Assembly (NCBI GenBank): GCA_025738555.1
Contig: JAOVFP010000013.1
Location: 1,240,001-1,304,000, forward strand
DNA from: Cyathus striatus
Taxonomy: Eukaryota; Basidiomycota; Agaricomycetes; Agaricales; Nidulariaceae
Direction of reading: 5' to 3'
Length of the DNA stretch: 64,000 nt
Positions within the stretch are counted from its first letter, which is position 1; each line of letters starts with the position of its first letter. Under the pieces are notes generated by a model, which worked only from the letters and a program-made list of their open reading frames with translations, was not told the DNA's origin and ran no database searches. The position numbers were made by a program, and so were the translations under genes. Shown here piece by piece: positions 9,717-22,034 of the stretch.

Positions 9717-12700
9717 TGAATTCTTGTGATCCTTGTGACGATCACTGACCTCCCTTACCACTATCCACTATCTTCATCATTCTCCCAACATCATTCCCCT
9801 TCTCATATACATACTTTGTTCATTCTTCACATGAAAGAGTTTCCATCCATTAAGTGGACCAGCCTCGGAGACAATCATCCGATTATCCGTTATGTAAGTT
9901 CCCTCCCAACTTCCAAACCCATTCCCGAGCTTCAAAGACTCTCACTGCTATTACTAAAACTGCCCACGCCGAACTTAATGACTATAAGAAGACGTGTAAT
10001 CCAACTGAGAGTGTACCGAGCTGAGGAGGTGGTGTGTTGCTGCTGAGCGTGTGGAGCACGGATGGGTGTACTTCTGTGTTGGAAAGGTACTTCGTGGGTG
10101 GTGTGGGTTCAACGTTTAGGATTGCTTCTAGTTCCGTAGTGGTCGATGGAAAGCATGAGATAAGGAGTAGGGTCTCGGTTACTGGAGGACACCGACATGT
10201 ATAATCACACCCTCGAAGACTTGAAACTGCCAACACTATTTAAATAGTGCCTTTATGTAATGAAAATGTACACAGATGTCATAGACGGATGATTGATACG
10301 TATTTCAGGCTGTACTGGAGACAGAGATAGTACCTTCATGTCGATGACAACCCCCTTCTCGAGCCTCTGGATATGGTGGTGTAGCACGACAGCAAATTAT
10401 GAGTGAGACTTTGCATACCTAAACCTATTTTGGAATAGCAGCATGGCAATAGAATAAACACATTTGATAGCAGCCTTCAAAATAAATCGAAGATTCAACA
10501 GAGGGATTGGACTGGTTCGCAGCTGGCTGTGCTCGAAGAAAATGGGTAGGTGGGAGTGATGTGGTTTCTGGCTGGCTCCCGTGTGTGGTACATAGTTAAA
10601 AGTAGTGGTAGCGGTAGGCGAAGGTATGGTTTCAGAAACAGGGGAGTCATTAGGAATCATACCATCCATTGTATACCATAACCGAATGCATCAATTATGA
10701 TAGACAAAGTTGTAATAAACCATTCCAAGAGGAATGAAGCAGCAAATCCTTAGGGGCATCCTCCGTACATCCTTGCACCCCATTTGTGCCTTACACATGG
10801 TTTCGCAGCACATCTATGGCCTCTATCCTACTTTCTTCCAAGTTAACTTTGTGTGTCATGCACTCACATCTCATGAGAACAGTGATCGTGGTCCTCAATG
10901 TCGATGATGTTGCATCAATGAGGCTTTCCATTTGTCATGTGTATGTCATAAAACAACATTCCCTATGTTCTGGTGTTTTGTGGTAGTTTTGACTATCGTT
11001 TACATATCCAGATTCTAGCGTACGTTTTTTCTTTGGTCACGCAATTGAAATAATGTTTCTGTCGTTTATCATAGTTTATAATACTCTCTTATCTTCCGTA
11101 AGATTCACAAACAACATTGTTACTGCTCCCCCACCAGACTTACAGACTGTAGCATTCGGTAAGTACTATCTTCACTCATAAGTAGTTAAACTAACAAATC
11201 ACATATCCTCTTCACGGGAACCCCTACACCGGTCGCAGATATGTACAGCTCGAACTAAGGTGCTTACTTCCGTTGGATATTTGAACCCAGCGCGCATCAC
11301 TAAATTCGGGAGAATTTCCTATGTCGTTATCATGCCGTATAAGTCTCCATAAGTGGTATGAGCTGACATAACCTTACAAATATATGATACTGCAGGATGC
11401 CGCCATGTGTGGCTGCACCAAATTTCATCATTTGTACAGTAGCTTCGTGCACCTTCATACATATTATAGACAATCATGAGGGAATCATAACATAACGCCA
11501 ACAAGATAAGAGAGACACGAGATCGGACCACAATTATAAGCACATATTCATCTTTGAGGACAAGCATAACAATCATATAATTTGCTAATGTAGGTGTACT
11601 TTTATTTCAAGGAGAGATAACATTGAAAAAAATTATATTTGATTACATATATTCTACATGCATGATACTACTACCAAACTCCGAGTCAAAGTGGCCAACC
11701 TCAAGCCTCTATTTCCTGCAGCCCCTCTCCAAATGTGATTTGGAAGCAAACTTGAGCAATATGGGCTATTACTACACAATAAAAATTAGCAGACGAACGG
11801 AGATCCGAGAGAAAGGATGATATTCGTACTCATGTGGGTTTTGAAAATGATAGGCTTCAGTACTCGTAGCCTATTCAAGGATAAAGTTAGCTATGTATAA
11901 ACTAGAATTTCAATCAGCTCACCTTTCACCCACTTGAATAGAGTACTAGAATTCAATAGCGCGACACCTATTAGTATGTTAGCTCACTGACATTTTGAAG
12001 AGTGGTGATCATGAGAGCCGAAACATAGCGAAAAGGAAGGGAATGTTGTCCATTTTATACTGGGTTGGTGCTTGAAGTTCCTGACTGGCTAGACATAAAA
12101 TAGATGCATGGGCGGTTTGTGTTCCGAAGGACTCGAATCAGCGTCCAGATAACTCGATGGTCTCTTTAGATGCAATCCAGGCCTATAGCCGAATAGTCGA
12201 TAGGCTAGAGTAATTCGTTAGGTGACATATTGAGGGGATCAGATTTGCTGTGACATGGCCTCCAGCGTAACTAGCAGCTATTGAGTTAGTGACTGAACGC
12301 GAACCAGTGGTCCGCATCGAAAGGAATTTGGACCAAGTTGACGAGAGTGCATTTGCGCCTGTTTACGTCCCCGCCGGAATTGGCATTTCCCATCAAGCGC
12401 GCTCTCAAGGTCTCAACGTTCAACTCCAGGGCCACATGCCCGCCCAACCGCTGCCTTAAACAAAACATACTTACTCTTTGGTATGGATTTGTTTCTTATC
12501 TTACATGATATCATAGTGGGGTAAGACTGAGTTAAGGAAACGGTGAAGTTCGTTCCAAAGCCGTGTTAGGGACTGTTGTCTCCGCTGTACAATGATATAT
12601 AAGTACTATAGAACTCTAAGGACTCATGAGCAAAGTACAATATGCCGATAACATCGCAACACATTGTGCGCTGTATTTGACTTTAATTACAACTTACAAC

Positions 12701-13768
12701 TGTTGATACACAGAGTAAAATATGTTAGTCAGATTATGATTTTTACTTACTATGTCAGTGCCATTATGTATAGCGCCGTATAACTGCTTGTAACCATTTC
12801 AACATCTTCCATTGAGCGCGTGAGAAACGTACGGCTATATCAGACCTTCACAAATTTACTGATGGCGCTTATTCCTACCCGTGTTCCAACCATCTCAACC
12901 TGAACACACCACACTTTCCCTACTCTCCAACGACCATCTTACCCCCGCCGAGAGATCGCTCGTTGTTACGCTGACAGATCTTAGCGGTGTCGACAAATGT
13001 TGAGAAGTCTTTTGTAGGAAAATGAAGGAAATAGAGGGGCGTAAGGAGACTGTGGGGCATGTCCCTTGGCTATACACGATATCTATCATCTACGCAGTCG
13101 GTCATCAGCACCACAACAGTCACTGCAACAACGACTTTCCAACGCAATCAGAAAAGTAGTACACTGTAAGGAAAAACATTTCGATTCGGCATTCAACGCC
13201 AGCGGTCCGGGCCCACCGTACAGTGCCACGAAAACTCTTTACACATGTTGCCACACGCATTCTCAATAGACTACGTGTTATTTACCATACTAGCTTACTA
13301 TTTAAATCATCCATGACTCGCTCAGGTATTTTAGGTATATAAACCCTCGTATACTTACAGTTCTCTCATTTGAATACACCACACCCATTCACACCTACTG
13401 AAGTCCCATTGCTCATTATTCAACAAGGGTCAAGCAGATCAAGAAGAGTGCCCTCTGGTCGACACTGTCCATATCCTTCTCCAGTATTCACTTTCGCGCT
13501 CCCATATCAAAACCTTAAGCGTCTCAGACTTAACTCATACCCACTTCAATCTAAAACTCTCAATTGTATCCTGGGGAGCTGTCTCATTGTTATATCCAAG
13601 TGCTATGGAGCTTGACAGTGATAAGGGCTTAGTCTCCGAGTCGGCTGTTCGTTGTATTTCATTATGAAATTGTTATCACTGTAATAAGAATAATATACGT
13701 GCAATGTAGATGTTGGATTTTGGATTTCACTGAGGTTGGGTAGCTCATGGTAAACGGTTAAATAAGAG
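9717..13768. other. Intergenic, no supported gene
   Basis: AT-rich DNA with isolated short ORFs. A 56-codon open stretch at about 12290-12460 (plus strand, ending GHMPAQPLP) and a 90-codon minus ORF at 10397-10669 look somewhat protein-like but have no confirmed start, splice partners or family. The interval may be the decayed interior of a mobile element bounded by the repeats at 9609 and 13769. Confidence 0.4.
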
Positions 13769-13809
13769 AGTAGTGGGCTTTGCCGCTTGCCGGCCCTATT
13801 TCTTTTAAT
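13769..13809 (+). repeat. 41-bp repeat shared with 39440-39480
   Basis: AGTAGTGGGCTTTGCCGCTT and following bases match 39440-39480 at most positions. It contains a GGGC..GGCCC/AGCCC stem followed by a T-rich run. It lies downstream of dispersed repeat A just as the second copy lies downstream of repeat B, so it may be the 3' end of the same element. Confidence 0.5.
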
Positions 13810-13959
13810 TTACAATACTTACGTAGTGTCACAACCTGATCACGACATCCTGGGACTGACGATGTACTATACAGTATCACAAATGAATTAGTAATGAGAC
13901 ATGTGGGGCCCTCTCGCTCAGACCTCCTACATCACCTAGATCTGGTCTTCACTACTGTT

Positions 13960-15000
13960 ATGGAAATCCCAACCGAAATCTTCGCGACCATCGTAGCTAC
14001 TTTCTGGCATTCAATCGTATCCATCGAAGATAGAAAGCGCTTCATAACATCATCTCGTGCCGTAAACACCCAATGGCGACTACTATTCTTCGATATCTTC
14101 TGGAAAGACATATGGATATGCTCTCAAAGCCATTTTCAGTTCCTACTCCTAGACACAGGAAACACAATTAACACCTCAACCCATTCAATATCAATCCAAA
14201 GCGAGTACAGAGCCGAGAAATTTAGGATAGATGAACCACTCGAAGACATAAAAGTACTAGACTGGATTCATTGGGATTTTATTCCCGGCTGCTTTCCGAA
14301 TGTGAAAACCGTTGGCGTCGCATTCTGCAATACCGGTCTTATGGGTCCCGAGTACAATTGGTTGTGGACGATGAGCCTTCCACCACAAATCACCACTCTC
14401 GAGTTGTCATTTGTTTATGACTCCGAGTCCATGCTCAAGCCCACCTATTCCGATTTCACTAATTGGGCCTGTTTATTAGAATACAGCCCACCAAAACCCA
14501 GTTGGCCACACTCCATTCAGCACCTTAAACTGTGGAACGTAGAAGAAGAATTCCATACACTAGCATGGTCTGTCTTTTCACCATTGTTTAATGATCAGCC
14601 AGTATCAATTGCCATGAATGGACACGAAGTTCTTCTTCCTATCCCAGACAGCCCGTACTCAAGGCTACCCCTACGAGACTTCGGTTACATCAAGCATCGG
14701 CAAGAGTGGACATGTCGAATGACTGTTAACTTTAACGTGCTTGCAACGTCTATTATGGAGTTTATAGCCATATTTGACATTGTACCGGGAATGTTCAGAT
14801 GCGTCAGGATCATGACTGAATCACTATCATGGAGAATGGAATCGGAATTCGAAGATATCTTACTTCAAGTGCTCTCAAACATGCATTTTTTTTGTTCTGT
14901 TTGGAAACTCATTCCCTTTGCTATGCGAGAACCGATGAGGCTGAAGATGCGACAAGCACTGCACACTATGCATTATAAGAATTATATACATGGTAGATAA
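13960..15000 (+). CDS. F-box-like protein, 346 aa, single exon
   Basis: The start at 13960 (MEIPTEIFATIVATFWHS) places an F-box-like helix right at the N-terminus, as in many basidiomycete F-box proteins. An upstream in-frame ATG at 13894 would add 22 residues. The N-terminal 50 residues (IPTEIF, then FITSSRAVNTQWRLLFFDIFWKDIW) fit the pattern of a proline/leucine start followed by conserved aromatics. The rest has leucine-rich stretches (LPPQITTLELSF, HSIQHLKLW) like diverged LRR substrate-binding regions. The frame is intact with no introns. Likely role: adaptor in an SCF ubiquitin ligase; substrate unknown. Confidence 0.6.
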   Translation: MEIPTEIFATIVATFWHSIVSIEDRKRFITSSRAVNTQWRLLFFDIFWKDIWICSQSHFQFLLLDTGNTINTSTHSISIQSEYRAEKFRIDEPLEDIKVLDWIHWDFIPGCFPNVKTVGVAFCNTGLMGPEYNWLWTMSLPPQITTLELSFVYDSESMLKPTYSDFTNWACLLEYSPPKPSWPHSIQHLKLWNVEEEFHTLAWSVFSPLFNDQPVSIAMNGHEVLLPIPDSPYSRLPLRDFGYIKHRQEWTCRMTVNFNVLATSIMEFIAIFDIVPGMFRCVRIMTESLSWRMESEFEDILLQVLSNMHFFCSVWKLIPFAMREPMRLKMRQALHTMHYKNYIHGR

Positions 15001-15853
15001 TACTACTTATAACCCCACTGGTGGACACAAGGTTGTCTCAAATACTCGCGCCACACAAGTGTAAAGTTACATGAGATATATATTTCTGAAATTATTTTCA
15101 GTTTCATATGAGGATACCAGTTTAGCCTACTGAGATCTTAATACTTATGTACATAATACTTCCCAAATTTCATATCTTCAAAACCGAGCGCACACAAGTT
15201 GCAGGTACAGTATTACGCGCCTCGCTACTAATTAATTTACCATCGAAACACATCTAAAGCGCTCAGAGTACATGAAGAACCATGCGATATTACTCATTTG
15301 GTGTTAATTATTACGGAAAAGGAGAAGGGATCAAATGCAATTTGTCCTCCTAACCTTTTTTTACATCACTCACGTCCGTTTTGACCTCCAAAAGCACTCC
15401 CTCAGCATCATCGATCTTTTCAGTTATCTCTCCTACGTTTGACTCGGTATTGATTCTCAATACCAACTTATTTGAACTGACGTTAATATTATTATCTTAA
15501 GCAATACGAAAGTACACAACACACCATAAACCTCTCCCTAAGGATCCGCGTCTTTATTGAAACAGTTAACGGTTTTTTGAAGATGATGAGTTACTTCATG
15601 AAAAATCTTTTTTCTTGCCCCCTCGCTTGCGAGCGAGCGAGCCTCCGTTTCCAAGCCCCCAAAACAACTTTTCTTGTGCGTTAGAACTAACGATACCTAT
15701 AAAACAATACATGAAACTCACGTGGAATAATCTTCTAAACAAGCTTGACACGTGGGTAGCAGGACCACATTTTAATTGCATTCTTTTATGGCATCAAAAA
15801 TCGTTTTTATTATTTCCTTGGTTCGTTCTGCGAGTGATATCAGCTCTCCCACT
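15001..15853. other. Intergenic, no gene seen
   Basis: AT-rich 3' flank of the F-box-like gene. Short ORFs only. Confidence 0.4.
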
Positions 15854-16350
15854 TTATCCTGTGTAAAACGAGTTACTATCACGTAGGTAATCAAGCATGC
15901 AACCCACCCTAGCGCCCTCGACGACCTCTAGAAACCCGAGGGTGGCATTAGCTATACCTGCTAATGGAGTACCATGGGTTGTCCCCAGATTACCAAGGAG
16001 TTTGCATGTATTCAGAAAGGACTTAGTATAAAATATTGCATTCCCTTTCACGTCGGGCTACGGAAGAGGAGGTAATCAAATGAGCAATGATAAGAATAAA
16101 CGCGAAGTCACAAACATGATTGATCTCCATCCATTTATCAAATCGAGAAATCGTGTCGGTCTGGTGTATATCTAGCGGTTCATCATCTAAGACCTTGAGA
16201 AGAACGCCTGTGTTAAAATTATTAACTATGTCTCTCACTCTCCGGTTTGTTCTGGCTGTATAAGACGAATTGATGGTAACTTCAGCCCATGTTAGAAAGA
16301 AAGATATTTGGCTTACCAGGAGTACCGGGACCGGTGACTGAAGATGACAT
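15854..16350 (-). pseudogene. Fragments of a possible NLR/HeLo-type gene
   Basis: On the minus strand an ATG at 16350 begins MSSSVTGPGTP and meets a GTAAGC donor (16316-16311). After an acceptor (ATACAG) the frame continues through a segment with ILIIAHLITSS. A second frame (16051-15854) encodes FLNTCKLLGNLGTTHG, then PLAGIANATLGFLEVVEGAR. That pattern resembles the four-helix N-terminal domains of basidiomycete NLR-like or MLKL-like proteins. I could not join the pieces cleanly and no NACHT or NB-ARC motif follows. Either a decayed gene start or a chance resemblance. Confidence 0.3.
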
Positions 16351-17558
16351 GGCTGAAGCGGAATTATAATGAAGGTCACTGAGTTACAAGTAAAACCGTC
16401 AGCGGTGTTATATACAGGTACACGAATGCCGGAACATACAAAAAAGGGACTTGCATTCAACGAGAGAAGCGGGAAAGCGGTATAGTAGTAATGGTAAGAA
16501 CGAAGTCTCGCAGAGAGGACAAGTGAGCTCGGGGAAAAGAGGAGCGTTCCAGTATCGAGTGGGAGGCACAATATATAAGGCCTAGGGAACGGGATGGCAG
16601 ACGGAGGATTAAGAAAGAAGTCGAGAAGTTGTTGGAAAGAAGAATTGTTACACGGCAGGCTTTTGGCTGTCCTGTTCGAGTTGTCCTTTGGCCTGTCGTG
16701 TTGTCTGTCCTGTTCCACATCAGACACGTGTTTGTCACAGCTTTTGAACCGGCTTATGATTGCTTACAAATTGATCTAGAACAAAAGCTGAATTACTTAG
16801 GCTCGTTAAAAAACGAAGCAATGCTGCAATTATTTATTATTGGAAAAGAATGGCCCCACCGTGTTCATCCATAATAGTTTATGTATAATTATGTATAGCA
16901 TCATCTAGTAATAATTTCACTTCACCATTATTGAGGAGAAGTTGTGAAGTATTTTATGACATGCCTTTTAAGTGATATTGACTTCATTGGGAATGAATTT
17001 TAAACAAAGAGAAGACACAAAGGGAAAAATCAGTTCTACAGAAGGTACTTTAATTAATTCTTGCACCTACTACACAAATCACCAGTAGTAAGTAACACAG
17101 ATCTTTACATTTAAGAAGAATAGCGGTATAATAAACAATATAATACATTAAAATGTGTGCACAGTACTGCTTATAACATTCAGATGGTACATAATAAACT
17201 TTTAATGTATGAATATATTCTCAGCACACCACATGGGTCAGTTTGATTTTTCTGGGACTTTGATCAACACGTTCCTAACCAATTCAGTATGCGTGATATC
17301 GTGACTGATGGCTGAACATGACAGGTAGCACTACAGGCCAAAGGGCAGCTGCAACTGGGCAGCTAAAAGCCCGCCGTGTTACAGGCTAACATCTCTCGAG
17401 GCAGGATATCTACCAATTTCGTCCATTGTTGCGGACATCTGCCAATCCTGCACATATACCCAACATATACCAACTCCAAATGTCAGAAAGAATAACCACT
17501 TTATCGTAGTTAGCCCCCTGGATTTGAATGTTTACATGTCAGGCAATACCGTGGTTTT
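16351..17558. other. Intergenic, no gene seen
   Basis: The long minus-strand ORF at 16023-16727 is antisense and extends past the likely start at 16350 without coding character. The rest is AT-rich. Confidence 0.4.
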
Positions 17559-19585
17559 GATGTATCATTCGCAGTAATTGCAACAGACCTGTGATGTATC
17601 AATTGCAGTGATTACTGTAAGTGAGAGATGTATAAATGCAGCAATTGCTGAGGGCTCCCAGGTAGGAAATAGATTTGATGGAAGCTGATGGAATGGTTAC
17701 ATACACACCATTCTAAAAGTTCTTAGTAATAGATTATACACCTTACACCCGCCAGCCCGCCCTCGCGCACTTCCAATTTGACAGCGCTAAAATTAGCGCA
17801 AATCTAGCTCATTAATTTAACGTGTTCCATGAATTGTGCTTCTTTAAAGCTTCGCGTTGTATCCACTTTGAAATGCAAAAAATACAATATTTCCACATCC
17901 ATAAATTATGTATATTCTTTTGTCTGTTTGTTTCACACTATGCACTACACCCAAATCCATTGATTACATGTAAGAAATGCTTGCTTCATATTTTGACAGT
18001 GATACCAATTAAATTGCTTTCAAAACTCGTTACTGTAAGCATTGTGAAATCATCCAGCCAGACACTGTTGCGCTTGTTGGTGTTTTTCTTAATGAAGGAT
18101 AGATGACAAGGTTGACTAAATATGTCATTTCTTCAACTTAAAATATTTGTTGAAATATGTTGTATGCTACGTGCGTCTGGCAATTAAAATATAATGACTT
18201 CTCTATGCTCCAAAGCACGAGTGTGTATGAGTTTAGGATTTTCATCTGACCAAAACTAAAAAATAGCTTTGTATGTTATCTAGTACCTCGAATACTGTAC
18301 TAACACAATCAATTCGGCAGTAACGCATAACGCACCTGTTGGGTATGCCGAAATTTAAGGGTAAGTAACGCATCTGAAATAGAAACACTGAATTTTCCCA
18401 AAATTTTTGTCTCCTTCAGAAAGTATCGTTTTTAAGATCTGTACTTATTGTCTCTAAACTACCGTGCAAGTTATTGTAGAACATTAGCATAGTTCGGTGT
18501 ACCTTAATCAATGTCTGAGCTATCTTCATCATGATGACACCAGAAGTCTCAGTAACACTGGTTTGGCTCGGTAGGATGGCGTTGTAAGCTGTAATCATAC
18601 AACACTAAAAGCAACATTCATCATAGAGACATTACTTCCTGTACCATTTATCCGCTAGACAATATTGCTTTAATTTTAAAGCTACATGTAATGATAAAAA
18701 TACCTGACATGCCGAAAATTACAATATGTAACGCCTAAAATCTTGAAGTGCCGAATGTATCTAGGGTTTGGAATGTAACGCACTGTGAAGGGTGCCGAAT
18801 TGATCATGTTAGTACAGTACATAGATTATAGCATATAAATGAATATATTTCACTTTTTTGGAGAAGTGGGACCTATGGGAGACACTATATTCCTATGTTT
18901 TACTGCTACAAAAAACTCCTTATAATACAGTTCTTCTGGCACGTAAATTCCAGCCAAGGTATGTGCCACGTGATTAAAACAGACGCTTCCATTTACCGTT
19001 TAACGTAACATCAAGATTTAGCGCCTTACCACTTGAAGCTCGCTCGCCCTGCATCCTAGGGCCGTTTAACGCTGTGTCTGCAGCCTTTGTTGAGCCTTCG
19101 TGCATCACATTTTTCTGCATTTTTCCCCTCTTCTTGACATACCTAAATATTTATGTATTATACAAAGCTGGCAATGAGGTCTTATTATTGACTTAAAGAA
19201 TTATGGAAGTACCAGAAAACATATCTGGTTAAGGAGAAAAAACATACTAACATCATAAGGAAGCAACATACTTAACTTTGTCAATTTAATATTACAAGTA
19301 GATCTGGTGAAAAGAATTAAGAGCTGACCAGCGTGATTATGAAATTTAAATTAATGAATTGATGCGCACTGCGCACTGCGAGAAGTTCCAAATACTATAT
19401 ACCAGTAGGCTACGTCGGGATGTTGCAACTTGCACATCTATTACTAAATCATGGGGTGTCTCATTTTGGTCTCAGTATGCATGGAATGCCGCCTATAATT
19501 GCAGCAAATGATACATCAGTGCCTACTGTAATTACTGTTAGTTATACATCCCACTATTACACTAATTACTGCAAATGATACATCA
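17559..19585. repeat. Inverted-repeat-flanked element, about 2 kb
   Basis: GATGTATCATTCGCAGTAAT at 17559 is matched in inverted orientation near 19562-19585. Each end holds a second diverged copy of the motif (about 17595 and about 19505). The interior has no transposase ORF and contains the MITE at 18293-18819. Probably a non-autonomous DNA transposon. Confidence 0.5.
18293..18819. mobile_element. 527-bp MITE with 26-bp terminal inverted repeats
   Basis: The ends match in inverted orientation: TACTGTACTAACA followed by an ATCAATTCGGCA block on the left, and its complement ending TGTTAGTACAGTA at 18807-18819. Subterminal motifs GTAACGC and GCCGAA recur several times inside both ends. No transposase is encoded. 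TA at each outer edge suggests a TA target, as in Tc1/mariner-type elements. The superfamily is inferred from the ends only. Confidence 0.65.
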
Positions 19586-19633
19586 AAGTTCCAGTATCTG
19601 GTGTACATGTCAGGAACGATGGTACTTACTTAA

Positions 19634-19715
19634 GTATGGAAAGTCTAAAGACCACGCTCAAACGCATCAAATAAAATTGGGCTCCGATGTCCGGCACCGC
19701 GGCTTCTCGGTTAGA
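19634..19715 (+). repeat. Solitary terminus of the TTAA-flanked element
   Basis: Preceded by TTAA (19630-19633), this stretch begins GTATGGAAAGTCTAA and matches the left end at 56674 and the inverted right end ending at 58378. No matching second end was found nearby, so it is a truncated copy. Confidence 0.6.
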
Positions 19716-20139
19716 TATGATAATATTGGTTTCAGACTTTCAGTCTCACTTGGTGTACTGGGAATTGCCGACTGTGTCGGCATGAACCTTGCTTGTATGT
19801 TGCAATAAATGTAACACCACGATAGTTATTGGGAAGGTAAAAAAGTACTGATACAATTGTGGTACAATTAAAATAATTACAGGGACAGTTTAAATTTGAA
19901 GATGAGGTACAGGGTCAATTTGTACCTTCCTCTGATTTTTTTTGGGATTGTAAATGACAGAGTTGTGGAATGCGAGTGATCTTGTCATATTGCAAGACAA
20001 ATCCGAAAACCGCAAATTAAGCATTGCAAAGCTATGCAATTGTCACATTCATGTTACTGATCACGTGAAGATTGAAAAAGGCTTCACATTTTCGGGTGCG
20101 AGAGTACCTTGCTTGGAAAGCAAGGTGACTCAAGATTAC
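19716..20139. other. Intergenic, no gene seen
   Basis: AT-rich. Short ORFs without support. Confidence 0.4.
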
Positions 20140-20292
20140 TTATACGAGATCTAAGTGTGAGTGAAAAAAGCTTCTAGAGATTACGGAACACGACTGGAGT
20201 GTGGCTGTTAATGCAGTTGTGCTGATAGTGGCCACTACATTATCGACTATAAGATCAGTAATGTCTGTGGGTAGGAAAGGAGGCTGAGCCAT
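20140..20292 (-). pseudogene. F-box domain fragment
   Basis: From an ATG at 20292 the frame reads MAQPPFLPTDITDLIVDNV and, after a short spacer, LQSCSVISRSFFHSHLDL. This is a recognisable basidiomycete F-box N-terminus. The frame stops at 20140; a GTATAA donor just before the stop could start an intron, but no downstream exon was found. Likely a truncated relative of the F-box genes at 4152 and 13960. Confidence 0.45.
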
Positions 20293-20821
20293 GAGAGCTG
20301 TCATGACGTTCACTACGTTTGTGCCTGCTGTAATCTTTTTTAGTAGTATTTGATTGAATACGAAGTAAATTGAATAATAAGCAATCATTCAGACGCAATT
20401 CAATATTGAATATTGATAAGGTGACTCATCGAGTAAAGATATGTGTCATACACTTACTCTGGATATACCATTGTATCTGACAACATTCGAGTTCTAATAG
20501 ATCCATAGCGTTAGTTAAGAACAAATACTAACAGCGAATTAACTCAATTATTATGGCGTCATACACTACCAGATCCATCGGTGGTCTCGGCCTTCGAGTC
20601 GACTCAGTCGAGCCACCAGAAACCGTGCCTCTCATGATCTGACCTCCTGAGTGCTAAACGCCAGAGCCAAAGCAAGTATTAAGGGCTGATCTGATGCGTG
20701 GGGGGGACCGGACGAAGGCCAGCCAGGGGCTAGCTGTTATATATTATATTACGACCAGCTCGTGCGCCAGATAGCAACTTTCCCCGCTCTACATCCTCTA
20801 CCCGCGTTCCCCACACCAGAA
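20293..20821. other. Intergenic, no gene seen
   Basis: Upstream region of the second Ras-like gene. Its last part resembles the region upstream of the first Ras-like gene (for example the shared GATCTGATGCGTG), consistent with duplication including promoter DNA. Confidence 0.4.
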
Positions 20822-21763
20822 ATGACCCAGGTACGTCGAGTGCTATGGTATTATATATAGTCCTATAATGATTCCTTGCTGCAAGCCAACGTCAATGAAG
20901 GAATACAAGTTAGCCGTAGTCGGCGACCGAGGTATGTCAGCTACTTTCCCCTAGTGTGCGTGTTTTCTAACCTCGCTCAATCAACACAGCCGTTGGAAAG
21001 TTTTCACTGGCATTTCGGTTTACGCACGGCCACTTTGTAGACCAATGCAATCCCTTCGAAGGTTGATTTTCAATACTTTACTCGTCTGACAAATCTAACG
21101 AGCACTCACTCACCTAGCAGAACCATTCCGTCGACAATGCATGATCGACACGCAAATCTCTCTCCTTGATGTAGAGGTTCCAAGTACCGCAGGCCAAGAA
21201 GTATACGCGTACGTCGTCCAGCCCCCTATGCTGTGCAGTTACCTATCGAGCTCTAGTCTTCTCACAGACGAACGCATCCAATCCAAAGAAGGCTTCCTAC
21301 TCGTCTATTCGACAACGAGCCGATCTTCATTTCAGGCAATACAGCATCTGCAACAACAAATCCTCAGAGGGAAACCCCCGAACGTCCCAGTAATCCTAAT
21401 CGGAACGAAGTGTGACCTTGAGGAGCAGAGGGAAGTAACCACGAACGGTATGTACACTCACCTAAGAACCGCTTTACAATCTAACCGCTCCCCTCTTCTC
21501 CTTTAGCGGGACACGATCTCGCCAGAGAGCTCGGCTGTCCATTCATGGAGACTTCTTCGAGAGACGGAAACAACATAGATGATGCATTTTGCGATCTCGT
21601 TCGACTGATCCGAAAGCGACATCCTGAAGTGAGTGAAACGCATGGTATAACTTCCTCCTGATAACCGCTCTTTGTTTAGGCCCAACAACCATTAACCGGT
21701 CGGACAAGGAGTCACTCTTCTCAAGGAAGTAGCGGGTCCTCCAAGCAGTGCGTAATCGCATAG
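20822..21763 (+). CDS. Divergent Ras-like GTPase B, 203 aa, CaaX box CVIA
   Basis: Exons 20822-20830, 20886-20931, 20990-21061, 21121-21208, 21257-21447, 21507-21628 and 21680-21763 (612 nt). The first exon encodes only MTQ. The protein has YKLAVVG, the P-loop GDRAVGKF (Phe23 in place of the Mg2+-binding Ser), NPFEPFRRQ at the effector loop with no Thr35 equivalent, STAGQE for DTAGQE (the Asp is lost, the catalytic-type Gln retained), EGFLLVYS, G4 as TKCD, and TSSR near G5. The C-terminus is Ser-rich and ends CVIA, a farnesylation-type box. Three internal exons (72, 88, 122 nt) match paralogue A exactly. Two intact copies with the same unusual substitutions argue against simple decay. Confidence 0.8.
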
Positions 21764-21774
21764 TACGCATGTAA

Positions 21775-21960
21775 ACCCGGTTAAAGTCAAATGATCTTAT
21801 AGCCGACGCACAACGAAGGCTGAAGCATATGTTATTCTTCAGGAAATTCTGTAGGGGCCTCAAGGGATATAATCAGGTGGGGCAGCTGCTGGCCGCTGCA
21901 GTCAGTTTGTATTTATGTAGTTTAAGGTGTAGTTGAAACGCACCAAAGTTATTTATATGC
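21775..21960 (+). repeat. Ras-like B 3' flank, duplicated at 25177-25345
   Basis: Beginning just after the Ras-like B stop, sequence such as AAGTCAAATGATCTTATAGC and ACGCACC recurs in order at 25177-25345 with moderate divergence. Confidence 0.55.
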
Positions 21961-22002
21961 ACAAGTTTTTGAGACGCGGTTAGACGCGCTAGAGAACTAT
22001 CA

Positions 22003-22034
22003 GTTCCTCAATTCCTCAATTCCTCAATTCCTCA
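22003..22034 (+). repeat. 8-bp microsatellite, about 4 copies
   Basis: Four uninterrupted copies of ATTCCTCA. Confidence 0.9.

Noticed and set aside
12286..12468. Overlapping open frames on both strands as a gene
   Set aside because: No start, splice partner or recognisable domain, and both strands are equally open.
16023..16727. 234-codon minus-strand ORF as one gene
   Set aside because: Composition is not coding-like. Part of it is better read in another frame from ATG 16350 with a splice donor at 16316.
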